5,786 nt of DNA from Desulfobacterales bacterium. Its GTDB lineage: Bacteria > Desulfobacterota > Desulfobacteria > Desulfobacterales > C00003106. Made by a program: the position numbers and the translations under genes. Positions 1 through 5,753 of this stretch are shown piece by piece; the first letter of the stretch is position 1, and every line of letters starts with the position of its first letter. The stretch lies in the NCBI GenBank assembly GCA_030594505.1, contig JAUVFC010000122.1, positions 1-5,786 of the forward strand, in the 5' to 3' direction. The notes below the pieces were generated by a model that did no database searches, was not told the DNA's origin, and worked only from the letters and a program-made list of their open reading frames with translations.

Positions 1-47
1 ATATCTTTTCGATGAAAATCAGCTAATTAGCTTGGCCCGACCCTAAT
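1..47. repeat. REP-like element, right half (copy A)
   Basis: This segment is nearly identical to 3301-3348: the first 27 bases match exactly. After a 2-3 base difference, the GCTTGGC(C/T)CGACCCTAAT end matches with one substitution. Copy B is the right half of a palindrome whose left arm lies at 3262-3281. By analogy the left arm of copy A would lie just outside the window. Bases 21-32 (AGCTAATTAGCT) are a perfect palindrome. The end motif (C)CCGACCC(C/T)AAT recurs at 4331-4348. The repeat is directly visible; calling it REP-like is inference. Confidence 0.75.
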
Positions 48-159
48 CCTTGCCTTGTAATCCTTAGAGATCTTCACCGCATTCTCCGCAGGATGATTCC
101 CGATTCGATATAAAAACCTTCAGATCAGCAACTTGCATCATAGGAAAATTTAGAAAATT

Positions 160-207
160 GAGGGGTAAGGTCTTCATTTTTCACCTTTGTCAAGAATGAA
201 GACCCTC
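160..207. repeat. Hairpin downstream of the restriction gene
   Basis: GGTCTTCATT at 169-178 is the exact reverse complement of AATGAAGACC at 195-204, with a 16-base loop. With one mismatch the stem extends three bases inward, and GAG/CTC can pair outside it. It lies 40-75 bases beyond the endonuclease stop codon, so it could help end or stabilise that transcript. On the minus strand the stem is followed by TTACCCC rather than a T-run, so it is not a typical intrinsic terminator. It may instead be another dispersed palindrome. The rest of 48-243 shows no gene or other structure I can support. Confidence 0.5.
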
Positions 208-243
208 TTGTCCTCCTGACTGTGGATTCATACCCATATCTCA

Positions 244-1072
244 CTATTCAAATTTTAACTTCACCTGCATCTTGGCTTTCATTTTGGCCTTCAGCTTATC
301 AACGAAGTTATCTTTAGATGGAATGTTCGGGTTATTTCGGAAAGCTTTAAATAAATCGTCTATGGTCGAGGATTCAATTCTCGTTTGAAATAGTTCGTAT
401 CGATCACCAGCCTGTCTTAGGTCATATATGGCAAACATGGTTGAATGCTTTTTATTGTAGCTCATTCCGTTAAGGTTATAGCGGTCCAGAAAATTCTGAT
501 AGACGGGTTCTTGGACAACCCAGTATATTTTGTGACCCCATTTTTCCAACACTATCCCCTTATTCAGGATTTGGGTAAACGAGCGCTTCCAAATATCAGC
601 CAGATTTAGGCCGAATCCGTAACTCTTTCCTTCAATATCTTCTCCTCCGAGGGAGTCTTTAAGTGCTTGAACTAACTGACCGGTACCTGTAGTTTGGCCT
701 GTTTGAAATTCAATGATTACAAAATCCTCAATATCGCTGCTAAGCGGTTTATGCTTCACCATCACGTAGTCAAACGTTCCAATGTTGGATAAACCAATCT
801 CGCTGAAGACCAACAGATTATCCCTTGTCTTGAAGTGATGATCTGCAATGTTCTTAAAGACGATGTTATTCTGCAAAAATCTCCTGGGAGATAAGGCTAT
901 TACCTGGTCGCCATATTGTACAGAGCAGACTCCCATAGGATACGTGATAAGACGACTCTGTTTGTTGCTTCTGGTCAACGAAGGGACACCGGTAGCTGCT
1001 ACGGGCTGCCTTGGCTTGATCCGACGTCGCTCCGATGGGGTAACCAAATATTTCAGTTGGATGCTTTGCCAT
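244..1072 (-). pseudogene. NotI-family type II restriction endonuclease, frameshifted
   Basis: This is a homologue of the rare-cutting endonuclease NotI, a nuclease with an iron bound by four cysteines. The N-terminus is read from ATG 1072: residues 1-35 include EIFGYPIG and CPF, aligning with the FFGH...CPF start of NotI. After K35 the frame changes at about 961-970. The second frame runs NKQSRL...YPMGVCSV, then FDY (D codon 769-771), IEFQ (E codon 709-711, Q codon 703-705) and NLADIWKRSFTQ. The D...E-X-Q set matches the PD-(D/E)XK variant of NotI, and the last motif matches its NLSNVFKRTF. Two iron ligands are lost: the second Cys is missing at the shift, and the fourth (CPNR in NotI) is SPRR here (codon 889-891). 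Rejoined length is about 275 aa against 383 in NotI. A single-frame start at 1101 gives 285 aa, but its first ~45 residues are out-of-frame translation. ATG 1072 follows GGAGG by 8 bases and overlaps the methyltransferase end. Family assignment is firm; loss of function is inference. Confidence 0.85.
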
Positions 1073-3119
1073 TGCCATTTCCTCCGAGCAAACGTTTCCA
1101 TTCACTACGAACAAGTTCTTCATTAAAATCAGAAGCCAGAAACCAGCCTAACGCTGTTCCACAGTCACGACAAAAAGTGTAGCTGTCTGTGGTATCTATC
1201 CGGGAAGGTTTTGACCATTCATGAAACTGCCCACCGGCTGTATATGGCCTCAGGACCAGGATCGAGTCGTGTTTGAGAGAGTTGAGACCCAAAATGTGCA
1301 CGGAAATGGGATTTTCAGAAAAGACGACATAGCGATTGACCAAGACAAATTCTGCCTTTTTCAAAGAGAGAGTTAGTTCGGCCCAAGCTTCATGACGCCA
1401 GTGATGAAATGTAAAGATGAGTCTGCCGTCCTCTTTCTTAAGAGCCCGGGAGCACGTTTTCCAGATTTGTGCCAATACCTCACCGTATTTGCGACCGGCG
1501 GAGACAGTTCCTTCAGATACGGCCGAGGCAAGCGGATTGTAATTCCAATCTGCCTCATGGGGCAAAAATAGGCTGAGCCAGACGCGGAAAAAGTTGGATA
1601 GGTCGCTGTACTGCACACTATCATAGTAAGGTGGGTCGGTGACCACATAGTCCACGATATTTTCGGGAATGTTAATAGTGGCGGAATCATCTTGTAGTAT
1701 TAATAACCTGCGTTCCCCTTCGGACAGAGATTCCCAGTCGGATACGGCCTCCCCGCCATCTATTTCGCCTACAACAGGGACTTTCACACGACGATCACCT
1801 ACAATGCGGGTCTCAACCGGCTGAATGGCCCACTGGCCTGCTCTTAAGATACGGTCGTTAAAGAGCCGATTCAATGTTCCTGATGTGTTACCGGAAAATA
1901 TCGGATTATTTTCCAACGCCGTGTAGGGAAATGAATAGGCGTGATGAGAAAAGACGTGACGGATGGCCCCGGGCCGGCGGATGTCACCCCCCTTATAGCC
2001 GCAGAGGAGCGAATTAAACTCCAGGGACGTGGACACTAACAATGCCATCCACAAACGGTCCCCATTGGACAGTTCCGACAAGAGGTTCAAAGAGGTGTTC
2101 AGGTAAAGCAACTGACGTGGTGTAAACAACTCGTAGAAGGTGTTGATTCCTCGGTTGAGCAAAGCATCAGACTTAGGGCCCCTGGGGACACAAAAGTCCT
2201 GTGAGTCTCCGAACTTGAGTTGTTGAGCGAGAACGCGAGATTGGGCTAACAACTGCTGATCGTTTTGAGTTACTGTTTTGAAGAACCCCCCATGTTTGGC
2301 ACAAGTCCCAACAATAACTAAAGGAACATAACGCTCCGGGAACGGTTCGTCTAAAATATCGACAAATGCTCCGTGACACTTTTCGCAACGCTTAGTCCCT
2401 TTTGCCACCAAGGGCCTGTTTGCCACGCTCCGGCATCGATGTTCAGGTCCGGTAAAAACACCTCGGCATCTGGGACAGATGTGTACATCATGGTCATTCC
2501 CCTGTCGCAGAAGCAGGTCATCAACAAAAAGTACTTCTCGGCAGGAACACTGTCGACGCAATCCATACAATACAAATTGAATTTCGGCCTCTTTTTCACA
2601 GGTAGGGCAGGCAGTTCGATATAATGCAGCCAACCTGTCTCTCAATGCCCTGAGAAATTGATAGAAGATAATTTTTTTATTACGTAAAGGTGAAAGATGC
2701 AGACTGGCTTTGGTTTGTAATACAGGAATAGGATCAATATCCACGCCTATAACGTTTGCTCCCATTCGGATGGCTTCGTGCAGGGTCGTGCCACCTCCCA
2801 TCATGGGATCAAAAATAATTTTACCCTCTAAACTGCCGGGTTGGTAAAAATCGCGCTTCGTGGAATTATGCTGTAGCTGTTTTAAAATGTATCGAAAGGT
2901 TGTGCCAGAACGTCGCGCCCACCATTTGTGCAGATATGTATTGGGTCGATAGAGATGCTTGTTATAGGACTCAAGAGCCGCAAGTTTGTTGGCGCTCTCT
3001 TCGGGGAAGGTTTTGTCAATGGGTATCTCATACGCGTCTTCTTGTTCAAATTGACTGCCCTGAAAATCGAATCCTATTTGAATCGGTATGCGCATTGACT
3101 CATTTCTGACTCTGTCCAT
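1053..3119 (-). CDS. DNA methyltransferase with zinc knuckles (COG1743/DUF1156-like)
   Basis: A 688-aa amino-methyltransferase that would transfer a methyl group from S-adenosylmethionine to adenine N6 or cytosine N4 in DNA, here as partner of the NotI-like endonuclease. Residues 52-70 (YNKHLYRPNTYLHKWWARR) match the N-terminal signature of COG1743/DUF1156-type methylases. The AdoMet-binding motif is FDPMMGGGTT (103-112) followed by GVDIDP (125-130). The catalytic motif is DPPYYDSVQYSD (495-506). The order, binding motif before catalytic motif, differs from beta-class enzymes. The insert between them has CxxC-type pairs at 171/174, 191/193, 215/218 and 245/248, with C229 and C273/H276, suggesting several zinc knuckles. 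A further CxxC is at 650/653. The frame is intact and ends inside the start of the endonuclease. The ATG at 3119 has no strong ribosome site; M9 (ATG 3095) is an alternative. Base specificity and target site cannot be read from the sequence. Confidence 0.88.
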   Translation of the reverse strand: MDRVRNESMRIPIQIGFDFQGSQFEQEDAYEIPIDKTFPEESANKLAALESYNKHLYRPNTYLHKWWARRSGTTFRYILKQLQHNSTKRDFYQPGSLEGKIIFDPMMGGGTTLHEAIRMGANVIGVDIDPIPVLQTKASLHLSPLRNKKIIFYQFLRALRDRLAALYRTACPTCEKEAEIQFVLYGLRRQCSCREVLFVDDLLLRQGNDHDVHICPRCRGVFTGPEHRCRSVANRPLVAKGTKRCEKCHGAFVDILDEPFPERYVPLVIVGTCAKHGGFFKTVTQNDQQLLAQSRVLAQQLKFGDSQDFCVPRGPKSDALLNRGINTFYELFTPRQLLYLNTSLNLLSELSNGDRLWMALLVSTSLEFNSLLCGYKGGDIRRPGAIRHVFSHHAYSFPYTALENNPIFSGNTSGTLNRLFNDRILRAGQWAIQPVETRIVGDRRVKVPVVGEIDGGEAVSDWESLSEGERRLLILQDDSATINIPENIVDYVVTDPPYYDSVQYSDLSNFFRVWLSLFLPHEADWNYNPLASAVSEGTVSAGRKYGEVLAQIWKTCSRALKKEDGRLIFTFHHWRHEAWAELTLSLKKAEFVLVNRYVVFSENPISVHILGLNSLKHDSILVLRPYTAGGQFHEWSKPSRIDTTDSYTFCRDCGTALGWFLASDFNEELVRSEWKRLLGGNGNGKASN
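1081..1085 (-). promoter_or_regulatory. Ribosome binding site fixing the endonuclease start
   Basis: GGAGG on the minus strand lies 2 bases before ATG 1078 and 8 bases before the in-frame ATG 1072. It sits inside the 3' end of the methyltransferase gene. It supports translation starting in the frame that carries the conserved EIFGYP...CPF N-terminus, not in the frame holding the rest of the endonuclease. This is good evidence that the longer single-frame reading from 1101 is not the native start. Confidence 0.75.
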
Positions 3120-3202
3120 ATAAGATTAAATTATCTCACAATGCCAACTGGTTAAGTGTCTATGTTGCTGGTATGAGAAAACAAGCGCGCTTATTTGATT
3201 AC

Positions 3203-3230
3203 TATATAAAGTAAGACTGATGTGTGTAAA
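3203..3230 (-). promoter_or_regulatory. Possible sigma-70-type promoter for the methyltransferase
   Basis: On the minus strand TTTACA (3230-3225) is followed after 16 bases by TATATA (3208-3203); an overlapping TATAGT gives an 18-base spacer. It lies about 85 bases upstream of the ATG at 3119, in an AT-rich gap with no better candidate that I found. It would drive methyltransferase and endonuclease as one transcript. This is a consensus match only. Confidence 0.4.
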
Positions 3231-3260
3231 GAAAAAACTTACTCTTTTATCTTTTCCTTG

Positions 3261-3352
3261 TGGAATTGGGGTCGGGCCAAGATATCCTACTGATCTCTTT
3301 ATATCTTTTCGATGAAAATCAGCTAATCGAGCTTGGCTCGACCCTAATTCCA
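3261..3352. repeat. REP-like imperfect palindrome, complete (copy B)
   Basis: The left arm 3262-3281 (GGAATTGGGGTCGGGCCAAG) pairs with the right arm 3332-3351, whose reverse complement differs at only two positions. One further base pair (T/A) extends each end. The 50-base interior shows weaker inverted symmetry (GATAT/ATATC, TGATCT/TGATTT). The right half, from 3301, is the direct repeat of 1-47. The structure resembles REP palindromes that are mobilised by IS200-related RAYT transposases, but no such gene is in the window, so that link is inference. It lies between the macrodomain gene and the methyltransferase promoter. Apart from this palindrome, the promoter at 3203-3230 and the hairpin at 3443-3485, the intergenic region 3120-3551 shows no supported gene. 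Confidence 0.75.
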
Positions 3353-3442
3353 TGCCATTTTCATCTCCTCAACTGAAGTATTTTACAGAGGAGATGTTAA
3401 TCAACTTTGAAGAGAAAAGGATGAATGTTAATTATTTTTGGT

Positions 3443-3485
3443 ATTCCGGAAATGACCTGAAAAGTGGTAAACTTTCCTCCGGAAT
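3443..3485. repeat. Imperfect hairpin downstream of the macrodomain gene
   Basis: ATTCCGGA (3443-3450) pairs exactly with TCCGGAAT (3478-3485). An inner AAAGT/ACTTT stem (3461-3465 and 3471-3475) closes a 5-base GGTAA loop, with an unpaired stretch between the stems. On the minus strand it lies about 65-110 bases past the macrodomain stop codon, so it could contribute to transcript ending. The AT-rich tract beyond it is not a clean T-run, so a terminator is only a possibility. Confidence 0.35.
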
Positions 3486-3551
3486 GGGTGGCAGGTTTAG
3501 GCCGGAATCTACAATTACGGCAAACACGCCGAGTGCAAATCCCCAAGGAGG

Positions 3552-4073
3552 CTATCCGAGGGCTTTCTCAAAGGCTCGGAGGTCTGCCGGACTATACAGG
3601 ACAAAGCGTACCCGTTCGATCTCGGGGTGCGCTCGGAGAAACTTGATCACGGTACGCAGAGCCACAGGAGCCGCTTCTTCCAGAGGATATCCATAGGCTC
3701 CCGTGCTGATGGAGGGAAAGGCCAGCGAACGGATCCCTTTGGCACGTGCGACCTCCAGGCTTCTTCTATAGGCGCTTTCAAGCAAGCGCTCCGTGGACGG
3801 GTTTGCGCCTCGATATACCGGCCCGACTGTATGGATCACATACCGGGCCTTGAGCTTATAGCCTCGCGTGATGACCGCGTCTCCAGTGTCACAGCCTCCA
3901 AGGGTTCGGCATTCATCCAACAGCTCCGGGCCGGCAGCCCTGTGGATTGCCCCATCCACGCCGCCTCCCCCGAGCAGGGCGCGATTGGCTGCATTGACGA
4001 TGGCCCCGGTATCCTGCTCGGTGATATCTCCCTGTACCAATTCAAGCACCGACGATCCGATTTTTACCTCCAT
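3552..4073 (-). CDS. Macrodomain protein, O-acetyl-ADP-ribose deacetylase type (YmdB-like)
   Basis: A complete single macrodomain of 173 aa, close to E. coli YmdB (177 aa). Such proteins bind ADP-ribose and hydrolyse O-acetyl-ADP-ribose or remove ADP-ribose from proteins; they are cytosolic. Motifs in order: QGDIT (14-18), AIVNAAN (24-30), GGGGVDGAIHRAAG (35-48), HTVGP (81-85) and ISTGAYGYP (122-130). N30 and D40 occupy the positions of catalytic N25 and D35 of YmdB. The start is ATG 4073, giving MEVKIGSSVLELVQGDIT, preceded by GGAAAGG ending 7 bases upstream. A longer frame from 4145 would run through the palindromic element and add 24 non-conserved residues. The gene is richer in G+C than its neighbours: 3601-3660 has 34 of 60, against 25 of 60 in 541-600 of the endonuclease. 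It stands alone between palindromic elements, so a role with the restriction genes is not supported. Domain assignment is firm; the exact substrate is not known. Confidence 0.93.
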   Translation of the reverse strand: MEVKIGSSVLELVQGDITEQDTGAIVNAANRALLGGGGVDGAIHRAAGPELLDECRTLGGCDTGDAVITRGYKLKARYVIHTVGPVYRGANPSTERLLESAYRRSLEVARAKGIRSLAFPSISTGAYGYPLEEAAPVALRTVIKFLRAHPEIERVRFVLYSPADLRAFEKALG

Positions 4074-4104
4074 GTTGCCACCTTTCCTGTTTTTCCCATC
4101 CATC

Positions 4105-4348
4105 ATTTGGGGTCGGGCCACGATAACTAACCATAATAACAGCAAAAGAGATTGAAAATAGGTCCCAAAATCGTCTTAAACGACTCTTTTTGATCCCCAA
4201 AAGGACCTTATAAGCTAAATCGTATTTCAAAAAAATCCTTAGACCTGCTATTTTGCACCCAATAATGGTATGTTTAAGACCAAAAAACGGCTATTTTTAG
4301 AACTCTTCTTATAAATAATCAGACAATTAGCGTGGTCCGACCCCAAAT
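4105..4348. mobile_element. MITE-like long imperfect palindrome (244 bp)
   Basis: The outer arms 4105-4122 (ATTTGGGGTCGGGCCACG) and 4331-4348 are inverted repeats with one mismatch in 18. Symmetry continues inward. AAAATAG (4155-4161) and GTCTTAAAC (4173-4181) on the left mirror GTTTAAGAC (4272-4280) and CTATTTT (4291-4297) on the right. The spacings are near-equal: 32 versus 33 bases, then 11 versus 10. AAGAG-containing stretches also correspond between arms and inner repeats. No reading frame inside looks real. The outer arm shares its core with copies A and B, so it belongs to the same family. The left arm ends about 30 bases upstream of the macrodomain ATG, so the element probably carries or separates its promoter. 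Mobilisation by a transposase elsewhere is inference. Confidence 0.65.
4244..4316. repeat. 73-bp direct repeat, copy 1
   Basis: It matches 5715-5786 with one single-base indel (4263 region) and one substitution (4308 versus 5778). It forms most of the right half of the 244-bp palindrome. Copy 2 runs off the window, so the true repeat is longer than seen. Such close identity between non-coding copies points to recent spread or duplication. Confidence 0.85.
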
Positions 4349-4383
4349 CCGCCCATTAACCCCAAATCCGCCCCAAATCCGCC
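4341..4383. repeat. Short tandem repeat CCCCAAATCCGCC
   Basis: The unit occurs at 4341-4353, 4360-4372 and 4371-4383; the last two overlap by two bases. A further degenerate ACAAAT follows. The first unit overlaps the right arm of the palindromic element, so the array appears to have grown from the element's end. The rest of 4384-4557 has no supported gene; it holds the weak hairpin at 4482-4513. Confidence 0.6.
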
Positions 4384-4481
4384 ACAAATGAATAAGACTC
4401 AAGAGCGGAGGTGACCCCACTCCTGACATTGCCCCATTTTTCGCCTTCCTAATGGCACCTATCAAGTTAATAAGTTAAGAG

Positions 4482-4513
4482 CGAAGTCCCCCGATTCCGT
4501 GCTTCGGACTTTT
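4482..4513. repeat. Weak hairpin downstream of the RhuM-family gene
   Basis: AAGTCC (4484-4489) pairs with GGACTT (4506-4511) around a 16-base loop; CGAAG/CTTCG offers an alternative pairing. On the plus strand it is followed by TTTT, on the minus strand by CGCTCTT. It is 45-75 bases past the RhuM stop codon and could act in transcript ending, but the stem is short. Confidence 0.25.
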
Positions 4514-4557
4514 CAAGGGGTTTGATGGCGAATTTTCCGATTTCCGATTCAGTTTTT

Positions 4558-5571
4558 TTATTTGCCATCATCTTTTTCCCCGGTAATACGCTTTACTTCT
4601 TTATCAAAATCAGAAATATAATTTTTGTCCTGAGTGACGCGATATCCTTCATATTCCTCCTCAGCCTTCAGTTTGGCTTCCAGTGCGCTTACTTTCCCCT
4701 TGTCCTGGAGAATGGGGTAGTTGGACAATTCCAAAAAGTTATGCAGAAATTGAATCCAGTCCGCCATCTTCATCAATATCCGGCGCTGCGCTCTATTCTC
4801 CGCCAAATCAAGGAAGGCTGAAACGATCTGGTTAAGTTCTTTTATGTGGGCTTCGTTCAGGTAGTTTTTGGCAACTGAAACATCGGATTTCAATATTTTT
4901 CCGTCCGGCGCCTGTTTCCAGTTTGTTAAACCCATATAGATTTTTGTTGCATCGGCGGATGAATAGATAATTTCGGCTGCTGTTTTCCCTGTTATCGCCC
5001 AATGTAGCTTGTTTTGAACAGTGGCGAAAAAATCTTTCGTCACAGGGGCGTTTTTGTCGTAATCGGCGGCGAGGGCATATATGTCGGTAATCTTTTGGTA
5101 AAAGCGCCGTTCACTTGCCCGTATTTCCCGGATGCGTTCCAGCAGTTCATCAAAGTAGTCTTTGCCGAAAATCCGGTTTCCCTGCTTGAGCCGTTCATCG
5201 TCCAACACAAAACCTTTAATGATATATTCTTTCAGGGTCTTGGTCGCCCAGATACGGAATTGTGTGGCCTGATAGGAGTTGACCCGGTAGCCGACCGAAA
5301 TGATAACATCGAGGTTGTAAAATTTAATGGGTTTATCCGAATGACTAAAGTGCATTTTTTGCACATTGCTTTTTTCTTCCAATTCACCGCTGTCAAAAAT
5401 ATTTTTTAGATGTTTGGTGATTACGCTTCTATCTTTACCAAAAAGCTCACCTATAGCCTTTTGCGTCAGCCAGACCGTTTCGTCTTTCATAAAGACATCA
5501 ATACTTACTTTGCCGTCGTTTCCGGTGTAGAGGAGGAAATTCGACCGGTTATCGGGAAGATTCTTTTTCAT
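4558..5571 (-). CDS. RhuM-family protein (COG3943)
   Basis: A full-length 337-aa member of the family named after RhuM of Salmonella pathogenicity island 3. Its biochemical function is not established. Members are common in genomic islands, often beside or inside restriction-modification loci. Hallmarks in order: FLLYTGNDGKVSIDV (12-26), ETVWLTQKAIGELFGKDRSV (31-50), ITKHLKNIF (51-59), IKFYNLDVIISVGYRVNS (82-99) and TQFRIWATKTLKEYIIKGF (103-121). The segment WLTQKAIGELFGKDRSVITKHLKNIF reads as a helix-turn-helix, so DNA binding is likely. The middle (128-165) is charged and helical; 175-220 holds a second conserved block (PVTKDFF...NKLHWAI, GLTNWK). No signal peptide or membrane segment is visible, so it is cytosolic. 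ATG 5571 overlaps the upstream stop codon (ATGA) and has AAGGTG 4 bases before it, implying translational coupling to the upstream frame. Length and motifs indicate an intact gene. Confidence 0.9.
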   Translation of the reverse strand: MKKNLPDNRSNFLLYTGNDGKVSIDVFMKDETVWLTQKAIGELFGKDRSVITKHLKNIFDSGELEEKSNVQKMHFSHSDKPIKFYNLDVIISVGYRVNSYQATQFRIWATKTLKEYIIKGFVLDDERLKQGNRIFGKDYFDELLERIREIRASERRFYQKITDIYALAADYDKNAPVTKDFFATVQNKLHWAITGKTAAEIIYSSADATKIYMGLTNWKQAPDGKILKSDVSVAKNYLNEAHIKELNQIVSAFLDLAENRAQRRILMKMADWIQFLHNFLELSNYPILQDKGKVSALEAKLKAEEEYEGYRVTQDKNYISDFDKEVKRITGEKDDGK

Positions 5572-5753
5572 TCATCACCTTCGGAAAAAGCCTTTTGCTC
5601 AGTCACGTAACCCTTGTAATCGACATTGAAGAGCATTTCACTTGCCGGAAACGAATAATCGTCCATTTCAAACTCACCGTATAAATCATCCCAGAAGTCG
5701 TTAAATAAGTTAAGCCTGCTATTTTGCACCCAAAATGGTATGTTTAAGACCAA
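5568..5753 (-). CDS. Unrecognised open frame coupled to the RhuM-family gene; probably a truncated 3' end
   Basis: I do not recognise this product. The credible part is about the last 47 residues, an acidic and aromatic stretch (FNDFWDDLYGEFEMDD...) ending in KAFSEGDE. Its TGA overlaps the ATG of the RhuM-family gene by 4 bp, typical of genes in one operon. The boundary at 5753 is a TTG and arbitrary: the frame stays open to the window edge at 5786. Residues encoded upstream of about 5715 come from the dispersed 73-bp repeat, so that part is unlikely to be native. Most likely this is the 3' end of a gene cut by the repeat; a short native gene starting at an internal codon, such as the ATG in FEMDDY, is also possible. 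Confidence 0.4.
   Translation of the reverse strand: MVLNIPFWVQNSRLNLFNDFWDDLYGEFEMDDYSFPASEMLFNVDYKGYVTEQKAFSEGDE

Noticed and set aside
961..970. Programmed ribosomal frameshifting to make full-length endonuclease
   Set aside because: The required change is +1 or -2, and the sequence AAG CAA CAA ACA has no recognised slippery heptamer, stop codon or downstream stimulator. The missing cysteine also fits a deletion better.
3126..3353. 75-aa minus-strand frame upstream of the methyltransferase
   Set aside because: It is translated largely from the palindromic repeat and the AT-rich promoter region, with no recognisable domain.
3352..3696. 114-aa plus-strand frame starting next to the palindrome
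   Set aside because: It overlaps the macrodomain gene on the opposite strand, is low in conserved character, and has no ribosome site that I see.
3627..4130. 167-aa plus-strand frame
   Set aside because: It is the antisense shadow of the well-supported macrodomain gene.
4341..4383. CRISPR array
   Set aside because: Units are 13 bp, adjacent or overlapping, and there are no unique spacers.
4522..4821. 99-aa plus-strand hydrophobic frame
   Set aside because: Most of it is antisense to the RhuM C-terminal coding region; the hydrophobicity comes from reading lysine/glutamate codons in reverse.
5014..5409. 131-aa plus-strand frame
   Set aside because: Antisense shadow of the RhuM-family gene.
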